A stretch of 64,000 nucleotides of DNA from Mycobacteroides sp. LB1 (GTDB lineage: Bacteria; Actinomycetota; Actinomycetes; Mycobacteriales; Mycobacteriaceae). Within the stretch, counting starts at the first letter, position 1; every line of letters starts with the position of its first letter. Under the pieces are notes generated by a model. It searched no databases, was not told the DNA's origin, and saw nothing but the letters and a program-made list of their open reading frames with translations. Of this stretch, positions 43,221 to 50,216 are shown one piece after another. The stretch covers positions 1 through 64,000 of the forward strand of contig NZ_JACCFF010000004.1 of the NCBI RefSeq assembly GCF_013449725.1, given 5' to 3'. The position numbers were made by a program, and so were the translations under genes.

Positions 43221-45035
43221 ATGGTTGACGCTAGAGACGCCCAGCGGGTCTTTGACGCCGGTGTGCTCTCGCTCGGTATTCCGATCGACGGTCTGGAGAC
43301 AGACCGCGATGTCGGATACGCCAAGCTCGCCTTCCAGCGCGCCACTGAATACGACCCGGATATGTGTGACGGCTGGCTGGGTCGTGCGGCCGCCGGTGAC
43401 GTCAGCCCCGAGGTTATTTTCAATCTGTATCGCACGAGCCAGACGACGATGTTCCGCGAACAGCGGCGCCTAGGGTTGCCTCCACGGGCGCTGGCCGGCC
43501 TGTTCGAGACCGGGCTGTACATCAACTACACGCTCGCCACCTTCACCGAGACCTGGCTTGCGTATGCGGCAAGTCTCATCGTGGGCAAGGACTTTGGCGA
43601 GGCCGAGCATGTGCTGAATGAACTGGACAAGCTTCGAGCCCGCATGGCCGACGGTAACAGGGACGCCCAGGAGATCTGCGCCTATGTGCGCGGAGTCCTT
43701 CACTTCACCACTCAACGCTGGCCGGATGTGCTTACCGCCCTTGCGAATTCGTCTTCGTTTACGGATCCGTACATTGGCGCGGGTGCGCATCTCATGGTGG
43801 GCTCCGCCTGTGCGCAAATGGGATTGTTTGTCGAGGGTATTCGGCGCCTCGACCAAGCCATCGAGGGGCCGATCCCCGCGGCCAAACGCGCCGCCGAGTT
43901 CTGCAAGGGACTCACACTTCGTGAGATTGGCAAAGAAGACGAGGCAAGGGTCATCTTCGAGCGGATTTACAGTGAGGAACCAGGTTTCGAGGCCAACGCC
44001 TCGGCGTTGCGTGATCCCAAGTACCGGTTGATCATCACCTCTAAGGAGATCATCGACACCCGGACCGATAAGTGGGATCCGAGTACCGCGCGGACCGAGG
44101 GTGATATCGACGCCGAAGACCTAGCCGAACGCAGTAACCGGTATCTACAGAAGGCCCAAGAGGAGCTGGACCGCCAGATCGGCATGGCCGAGGTGAAAAC
44201 CCAGGTTGCCAAGCTGCGGTCGGCGGCCAGGCTGGCGAAGGTGCGTGGTGACAAGGGACTCAATGCCGCGTCACGCAGCCTGCATCTCGCCTTTACTGGG
44301 CCTCCCGGAACCGGTAAGACCAGCATCGCTCGTGTCGTGGCGCAAACCTACTGTGGTTTAGGGCTTCTCAAGACGCCCACGGTTGTGGAGGCCAAGCGGC
44401 AAGACTTCGTCGGGCAGCACCTCGGTAGCACCGCGATCAAGACTGACGCGTTGATCGATACTGCGATGGACGGCGTGCTGTTCGTCGATGAGGCGTACAC
44501 CCTCATTCAAACCGGGCTATCCGGTGGTGACGCATTCGGTCGCGAGGCGGTCGACACTCTGCTGGCCCGCATGGAGAACGATCGCGATCGACTGGTGGTG
44601 ATCATTGCCGGGTACGACGGTGAGATCGACCGATTCCTTGCCGCCAATGACGGCCTGGCGTCCCGCTTTACCAAGCGCATCAGGTTCGCGTCGTATAACC
44701 CGTCGGAGCTCGGCGATATCGGTCGCATGATTGCCAAGAGCAGGGATTCCGATCTGTCCGAGGACGCGTACAACGAGCTGGTGGCCGCGTGCGAGACGCT
44801 CTACAACCAAGATGCTGTCGACCAGTCGGGACAGCAGCGACGCGGTGTCGACATGGCGGGTAACGGGCGCTTTATTCGTAACGTCATCGAAGCCGCCGAA
44901 GAGGAGCGCGAGTTCCGGCTCAGCGAGGAGCACGGTGCGGCAGTGGAAGAGCTCGACGAGGATTCGCTCCGACGTATCGAGGCCGCCGATATGCGCGCAG
45001 CCCTCAAAAACGTTCTCGGAATGTTGGGGAACTGA
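43221..45035 (+). CDS. EccA-like AAA+ ATPase of type VII secretion
   Basis: This 604-residue protein has an N-terminal TPR-like helical half (about 1-280) and a CbxX/CfqX-type AAA+ domain. Walker A is GPPGTGKT at 360-367, Walker B VLFVDEA at 419-425, and arginine-finger region ASRFTKRIRF follows. EccA proteins (about 570-630 residues) act in the cytosol on ESX substrates and EspG-PPE complexes. It is flanked by two EspI-like genes, with 23 bp before it and a 1-bp stop/start overlap (TGATG) after it. Confidence 0.88.
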   Translation: MVDARDAQRVFDAGVLSLGIPIDGLETDRDVGYAKLAFQRATEYDPDMCDGWLGRAAAGDVSPEVIFNLYRTSQTTMFREQRRLGLPPRALAGLFETGLYINYTLATFTETWLAYAASLIVGKDFGEAEHVLNELDKLRARMADGNRDAQEICAYVRGVLHFTTQRWPDVLTALANSSSFTDPYIGAGAHLMVGSACAQMGLFVEGIRRLDQAIEGPIPAAKRAAEFCKGLTLREIGKEDEARVIFERIYSEEPGFEANASALRDPKYRLIITSKEIIDTRTDKWDPSTARTEGDIDAEDLAERSNRYLQKAQEELDRQIGMAEVKTQVAKLRSAARLAKVRGDKGLNAASRSLHLAFTGPPGTGKTSIARVVAQTYCGLGLLKTPTVVEAKRQDFVGQHLGSTAIKTDALIDTAMDGVLFVDEAYTLIQTGLSGGDAFGREAVDTLLARMENDRDRLVVIIAGYDGEIDRFLAANDGLASRFTKRIRFASYNPSELGDIGRMIAKSRDSDLSEDAYNELVAACETLYNQDAVDQSGQQRRGVDMAGNGRFIRNVIEAAEEEREFRLSEEHGAAVEELDEDSLRRIEAADMRAALKNVLGMLGN

Positions 45036-46972
45036 TGGCTGATTCCCGTGACAACACACCCGATTCGCCGCCGCCGAGCGGCCCTTGGCGTGAGCCGATC
45101 GCGGATGGGCTAGGCCAGGAAACCAAAGGCAGTCCGTTCCGTCGATCCAAGAGCCCGAACCAGGAATTCGTGCCGCCTAGCGCCGATTACTTCCCGCAGC
45201 CGACCCTCAAACCGCCACCCTCGCTGCCGAAGAGTCCCAAGCTGTCACGGCGCCAGCGGAACCACCAGCGCAACAACCAGAGTCCGATGAATCCGATATG
45301 GGAACCGGATCCACTGAGCGCGCACGGCATGCCGCAGTATCAAAATCCGGCGCCCCCCGCTCCGCCACAGTCGTACGGTGCGCCGGTCCAGCAGCCACCC
45401 CCGAATTACCAGCCACCCCCGAATTACTATGTGCCGCCGCAGAATTACTATGCTCCGCCGCCTGCACCCGGCCCCGCCGCTCCGCCGCCGGGGCCCGCGG
45501 CTCCGATGGAATCCTTTGCGCCCCCGGTCGCGCCGGAGACAAGCCACCTACCGGCATGGCCCGCCTCCGCAGTGGTGGTGCCGGAGCCTCCCACCGCACC
45601 GCCTCCTGCGGAGACGCCTCCGGCAGCGTGGGAGGAGGAGCGCCCCAGGGACGAGGCAGCGAACGAACAGGCGCCTGTCGAGTTGCCGCCGCCGCCCGCG
45701 CCGGTGGAACCGGCACCGACTTCGGCCCTACAGGTTCTGCCCGACGATGCGTCATCGATGATTCCCGCGGGCATGACACCGTGGGGTGGCCAGGCACCCC
45801 AGACGCCGCCTGTGCCGATGCCGCCCGCCGCACAGTGGACGGCGCCGCCGCCGACCCCGCCGATCGCCGTCGCCCCGCCTGCGGCGTTCCCGCGAGCTGA
45901 TTGGAACGCGCCGGCTGCGCCACAGCGGGCTCCGGGAAGTCCGACTGGTTATGTACCGGGGCAGACTCCGTTCACCGCAGCGCGGCCGGAGGTCCCCGTG
46001 CATCGCCCGGTGGCACAACCGCAGCGACCGCAGGGGCCGAGCCATGACCAGCTAGGTCTGATCAGGTCGGCGAAGCCACTGCCAAAGAGTGGGTGGCGCA
46101 AGGCCGTTCACCGGCTCTCGGGTGGAGCCATCAACCCCGGCGAGTCGTCGGACGAATCGCATCGCAGCGATATGATCGATCGGATCAATGCGCCGGTGCG
46201 CGGTGACTATCGAATCGCGGTGCTGTCCCTCAAGGGCGGTGTGGGTAAGACCACCACCACGTTCTCCCTGGGTGCCACGTTCGCCTCCCTGCGCGGTGAT
46301 CGCGTGATCGCCGTCGACGCCAACCCCGACTTCGGGACGCTGGCTCAGCGCGGCCCGGATGAGACGCGTTCGACGGCGCGAGACCTGTTGCGTGATCCCG
46401 ATATTCACCGATATTCCGATGTGCGCAGGCACACGTCGCAGAGCGCAAGCCGCCTGGAGGTGCTTGCCTCCGAACGCGATCCGGCGGCGTCCGAGCTGTT
46501 CTCGGAGGCCGACTATCTCGCGGTGATGCGGATCTTGCAGCGGTTCTACAACATCATCTTGACCGACTGCGGCACTGGACTCATGCACTCGGCGATGTCG
46601 GGGGTGCTGGGCGAAGCCAATGCGATCGTGCTCGTGACGTCGCCAGCTATCGACGGTGCGCGCAGCGCCCTGGCAACACTGGACTGGCTTGACCACCACG
46701 GGTATTCGCACCTGGTGCGTCAATCGGTGGTGGCCATCAGCTCGTCGCGGCCGGGCGCCTCCTCGATTGACCTCGAACAGCTGAGCCGGCATTTCCTGAC
46801 GCGCGCTCGGGCGGTACACATCATCCCGTTCGACAACCATCTGTCGGAGGGTTCGGAGATCTCACTCGAGCTGATGGGCAAGAAGGCGCGGACGGCGTTC
46901 ATGGAGCTGGCGGCTGCCGTGGCCGACGGCTTCTACGAGGGCGGAAACACCCGACAGACCAGCTGGACCTAA
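45035..46972 (+). CDS. Second EspI-like protein with MinD/ParA-type ATPase domain
   Basis: 645 residues, close to the 666 of ESX-1 EspI. Residues 1-340 are Pro-rich and disordered (repeats such as NYQPPPNYYVPPQNYY). SGWRKAVHR starts at 352, the Walker A is KGGVGKTT at 400-407, and VIAVDANPDFGTLAQR follows. The ATPase part is strongly paralogous to that of 40021-43197, but the tails differ in length and composition. It ends 4 bp inside the convergent mnhG gene. Confidence 0.85.
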   Translation: MADSRDNTPDSPPPSGPWREPIADGLGQETKGSPFRRSKSPNQEFVPPSADYFPQPTLKPPPSLPKSPKLSRRQRNHQRNNQSPMNPIWEPDPLSAHGMPQYQNPAPPAPPQSYGAPVQQPPPNYQPPPNYYVPPQNYYAPPPAPGPAAPPPGPAAPMESFAPPVAPETSHLPAWPASAVVVPEPPTAPPPAETPPAAWEEERPRDEAANEQAPVELPPPPAPVEPAPTSALQVLPDDASSMIPAGMTPWGGQAPQTPPVPMPPAAQWTAPPPTPPIAVAPPAAFPRADWNAPAAPQRAPGSPTGYVPGQTPFTAARPEVPVHRPVAQPQRPQGPSHDQLGLIRSAKPLPKSGWRKAVHRLSGGAINPGESSDESHRSDMIDRINAPVRGDYRIAVLSLKGGVGKTTTTFSLGATFASLRGDRVIAVDANPDFGTLAQRGPDETRSTARDLLRDPDIHRYSDVRRHTSQSASRLEVLASERDPAASELFSEADYLAVMRILQRFYNIILTDCGTGLMHSAMSGVLGEANAIVLVTSPAIDGARSALATLDWLDHHGYSHLVRQSVVAISSSRPGASSIDLEQLSRHFLTRARAVHIIPFDNHLSEGSEISLELMGKKARTAFMELAAAVADGFYEGGNTRQTSWT

Positions 46973-47295
46973 CGTTCCAGTTCGTCGGTAGTCATCAGAT
47001 CATCGCGGACGCTGCGCTCGCGATATGCCAACCGCGCCACCCGGTGTGCGACCACCGGGGCGGTGATGATGGTGAACAGTCCGGCGAGCACGATCATGCT
47101 GACATCGGCATGCCCACGAAGCCGCAGCGCGGCGCCGGCCAGCACCAGGAGCAGCCCCAACACCTGAGGCTTGGAGGCGGCATGCATGCGCGCCAATGTG
47201 TCGGGGAATCGCACCACGCCGATCGCGGCGGTCAATGCCAGCACAGAACCCAACAACACCAACGCGCCGGAGATGCCGTCGAGGAATGCGTTCAT
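46969..47295 (-). CDS. mnhG: Mrp antiporter subunit G
   Basis: This 108-residue protein with three membrane segments has the MnhG pattern (LVLLGSVLALTAAIGVVRFPDTLARMHAASKPQVLGLLL). It is the last subunit of a Mrp/Mnh cation-proton antiporter, a membrane complex homologous to parts of respiratory complex I that exchanges Na+ or K+ for protons. It overlaps mnhF by 4 bp and ends in convergent overlap with the EspI-like gene. Confidence 0.93.
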   Translation of the reverse strand: MNAFLDGISGALVLLGSVLALTAAIGVVRFPDTLARMHAASKPQVLGLLLVLAGAALRLRGHADVSMIVLAGLFTIITAPVVAHRVARLAYRERSVRDDLMTTDELER

Positions 47296-47582
47296 GGGCG
47301 GCGCCTTTCATCTCGCGGGTCGATCGCGGTATCCGGCACGCGGTATCGGGTCACGCTCACCGAGCCGAGGAAACTGATCAGGGACAGCGCGACAATCCCG
47401 TACAGCACAGTGGAATCCAGGCTGTAGGCCGCCCACGCGGCCAGTGCGCACATGGTGACGGCCACCAGAGTGTCGACAGCGACCAGTCGGTCCAGCGTGT
47501 TGGGCCCGGCGAGTAGCCGGTACATCGTGACGGTGGCCGCGGCGATGAGTAGCACCGCCGCGATATGCCACACGAGGTTCAT
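47292..47582 (-). CDS. mnhF: Mrp antiporter subunit F
   Basis: This 96-residue three-helix membrane protein contains RLLAGPNTLDRLVAVDTLV, a typical MnhF segment. The ATG at 47582 overlaps the mnhE stop (ATGA). A longer open frame reaching back into mnhE is a shadow and is not used. Confidence 0.93.
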   Translation of the reverse strand: MNLVWHIAAVLLIAAATVTMYRLLAGPNTLDRLVAVDTLVAVTMCALAAWAAYSLDSTVLYGIVALSLISFLGSVSVTRYRVPDTAIDPRDERRRP

Positions 47583-48157
47583 AGTCCCTCCCTCGCCGCG
47601 GACCCGTCGACGATGTCGTTTTCCGGGTGCCAGTCGCTCTCCCGCTCGAAGGCGGCGATGAAAAGTCGCTCCAATTGCCTCAATTGAGCGTAGAAGCTGG
47701 CCACGGCCTTCGGCGAGCCGACATCCAAGACGTGCACATATGCCAGTCGGCGCTCCTGGTCGATTTCCAGGACCACCGAACCCGGAATGATCGTCAGTGT
47801 GTTGAGCAGAAGTGCCATCACCAGATCGGACTTCACCGAAATCTGTGCTCGCAGCACGGCACTCAACGGTGGTGGGCCGGGCCTGATCGCCAGCCAGGCC
47901 ACCTGCAGGCTGGACAGCACCATGTACCAGGCGACTGTAAACGTCAGCCGGATCATGGACACCACGTGGAGACGTCCCTCGACCGGGAGGCGTGGCATCG
48001 GCATCAGGACCGTGATGACCAGAGCCACCAGCAGCCCGGTGATGGTATTGGCGACCGAGAAATTGCCCCACAGCATTGTCCAGACCAGTACGAGCCACAC
48101 CACGATCCAGGCCCGCAGCGCGAGCTCCCGCGGGCCGTGCATCACCAGATCTTTCAC
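47579..48157 (-). CDS. mnhE: Mrp antiporter subunit E
   Basis: This 192-residue protein has two or three N-terminal membrane helices and a cytosolic tail with the MnhE signature LLNTLTIIPGSVVLEID. It overlaps both mnhD and mnhF by 4 bp. Length is typical for actinobacterial MnhE with a short C-terminal extension. Confidence 0.93.
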   Translation of the reverse strand: MKDLVMHGPRELALRAWIVVWLVLVWTMLWGNFSVANTITGLLVALVITVLMPMPRLPVEGRLHVVSMIRLTFTVAWYMVLSSLQVAWLAIRPGPPPLSAVLRAQISVKSDLVMALLLNTLTIIPGSVVLEIDQERRLAYVHVLDVGSPKAVASFYAQLRQLERLFIAAFERESDWHPENDIVDGSAAREGL

Positions 48158-49755
48158 CGTGCGCCACCCCCGAGCACTGCGTTGATGTAGACCGCACGGT
48201 CACGGACCTCGGCGGCGGCGCGGTCGCTTATCCCGATGATGGGCCCCGCGAAGACCGTTAGGGCCACCCCGACCGCGATCAAACCCAATGTGGGCGCCAG
48301 CATGCCGACCGGCATCCGGCCCACATCTTCACGATCGACAAAGGCCACCTCTACGGCATCGTCGAGAAGTGCCGACGGTGTCGCCGCGGCCAGATCACCC
48401 TCCGGCGCATCGATACGCGGCCGCCAGAATGCCTTGGTCCATACCCGCGCCACCGCGTACAGGGTCAGCAGACTCGTCACTGTGCCCCCGGCCACGAGTA
48501 TCCAGGCCAGCACCGAGCCCTGCAGCGCCCCTGCCTCCAGCAGTGCGACCTTGCCGATAAACCCCGAGAACGGCGGGATGCCGGCGAGGTTCAGCGCGGG
48601 CACCACGAACGCGAAGGCCAGCAGCGGGCTAGCAGCGGCAAGGCCACCCAGACGATTCAATGACGATGAGCCGGCCTGGCGCTCGATGAGGCCGACAACC
48701 AGGAACAACGTCGTCTGCACGATGATGTGGTGTGCCACGTAATAAATGGCGCCCGACATGCCCAGCTCGTTGGACAACGCGATACCGAAAACCATGTACC
48801 CGATATGGCTGACCAGGGTGAAGGACAGCAGCCGCTTGATATCGCTTTGCGCGATGGCGCCCAGGATTCCGACGATCATGGTGAGCAGTGCCGCCACCAG
48901 CAGCACCGTATTCAGGCCACCGCCGGGGAACAACAGGGAATGCGCGCGAATGATGGCGTACACGCCCACCTTGGTGAGCAAGCCCGCGAACACGGCGGTC
49001 ACGGGCGCGGGGGCGGTGGGGTAGGAGTCGGGCAGCCAGGTCGACAGGGGGAAGATGGCCGCCTTGATGGCGAAACCTATGAGCAGTACCGCGAAGATCG
49101 CCATCCGGGTGCCCGACGGGATACCGTCTGCGCGGAGGGCGATTTCGGCCATGTTCAGCGTTCCGGTCGCCGCGTAGACAAAGGCGATGCCCAGCAGGAA
49201 AACCACCGAGGACATCATCGAGACCATCACGTACGAGATGCCCGCACGCACCCGGTCGGCACTGGCCCCGATGGTGAGTAGGACAAAACTCGCGGACAGC
49301 AGCACCTCGAAGCCGACGTACAGGTTGAACAAGTCGCCTGCCAAGAAGGCGTTGCACACACCCGCCGACAGCGCCAGATAGGTGGGCAGGAAGATCGACA
49401 CCGGCTGCCGGTCGTCACCGTCACGGATACCCTGAGCTGCCGCGTACAGCACCACCGCCAGCAGCACGATGGCCGACACCACCAGCATCAACGCCGAAAG
49501 GCGATCTACCACAAGGGTTATCCCGAGAGGTCCCAGCCGCTCCGGGGTCGGCCCCCAGCCACCGACGGCCAGCGCGAAGGTGCCGTCGCGATCCGCCAGG
49601 TACAGCAGTGCGAAGCAGACACCGAGGACAGCGGTCAACGCCGTCACGGTGATCAGCAGTTGTAGCCGGGGACGACGCCCCGCGATGAGGGTCAAGGCGG
49701 CCGCCGCCGTCGGCACGAGCACCGGCAGTGGTGTGAGAACGGCAATGGCACTCAT
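48154..49755 (-). CDS. mnhD: Mrp antiporter subunit D
   Basis: This 533-residue, 13-14 helix protein is homologous to complex I proton-pumping subunits. Visible family features include a conserved membrane Lys/Glu region around YVGFEVLLSASFVLLTIGAS and the broken-helix segment STWLPDSYPTAPAPVTAVFAGLLTKVG. It overlaps mnhC and mnhE by 4 bp each. Confidence 0.94.
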   Translation of the reverse strand: MSAIAVLTPLPVLVPTAAAALTLIAGRRPRLQLLITVTALTAVLGVCFALLYLADRDGTFALAVGGWGPTPERLGPLGITLVVDRLSALMLVVSAIVLLAVVLYAAAQGIRDGDDRQPVSIFLPTYLALSAGVCNAFLAGDLFNLYVGFEVLLSASFVLLTIGASADRVRAGISYVMVSMMSSVVFLLGIAFVYAATGTLNMAEIALRADGIPSGTRMAIFAVLLIGFAIKAAIFPLSTWLPDSYPTAPAPVTAVFAGLLTKVGVYAIIRAHSLLFPGGGLNTVLLVAALLTMIVGILGAIAQSDIKRLLSFTLVSHIGYMVFGIALSNELGMSGAIYYVAHHIIVQTTLFLVVGLIERQAGSSSLNRLGGLAAASPLLAFAFVVPALNLAGIPPFSGFIGKVALLEAGALQGSVLAWILVAGGTVTSLLTLYAVARVWTKAFWRPRIDAPEGDLAAATPSALLDDAVEVAFVDREDVGRMPVGMLAPTLGLIAVGVALTVFAGPIIGISDRAAAEVRDRAVYINAVLGGGAR

Positions 49756-50216
49756 GACTTCTCCCCCGCCGGTAGTGCATCGAGCTCGGCGGGGGAGTCT
49801 TCATCGGGAGATTCGGATGGCTCCGTGCGTTCGTCCCGGTCGTCGGTGACCGGTTCCAGAGGCTCCTGGGCGACGCGCGCGTCTTCAGCGTCATCGTCCA
49901 CGACATCATCGGCTTCCAGGGTGAACATCCGATAGATCAGTGCGAGGGCGAAAGCGGCAACACCCATGGTGATGACGATTGCGGTGAGGATCATGCCCTG
50001 TGCCAACGGATCTGCGTCGGTATCGCGACCGGCCGACTGCCGCCCCATGATCGGTGGGTTACCCGACGGGCCGCCTACCGTGAGGATTAGCAGGTTCACG
50101 GCGTTACCGACGAGGAGCAGGCCCAACACCATACGTGTCAGGTTGCGTTCCAGCATTAGGTACACGCCACACGCGGTGAGAGCACCGATGATGATGAGCA
50201 GTCCGAGATTTGTCAT
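49752..50216 (-). CDS. mnhC: Mrp antiporter subunit C with acidic C-terminal extension
   Basis: The first ~105 of 154 residues match MnhC/NuoK (three helices, ERNLTRMVLGLLLVGNAVNLLIL). The last ~45 residues are strongly acidic (DDVVDDDAEDARV and onward), beyond the usual length of about 110-115. The tail is cytosolic by prediction and could be regulatory or merely disordered. Confidence 0.92.
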   Translation of the reverse strand: MTNLGLLIIIGALTACGVYLMLERNLTRMVLGLLLVGNAVNLLILTVGGPSGNPPIMGRQSAGRDTDADPLAQGMILTAIVITMGVAAFALALIYRMFTLEADDVVDDDAEDARVAQEPLEPVTDDRDERTEPSESPDEDSPAELDALPAGEKS

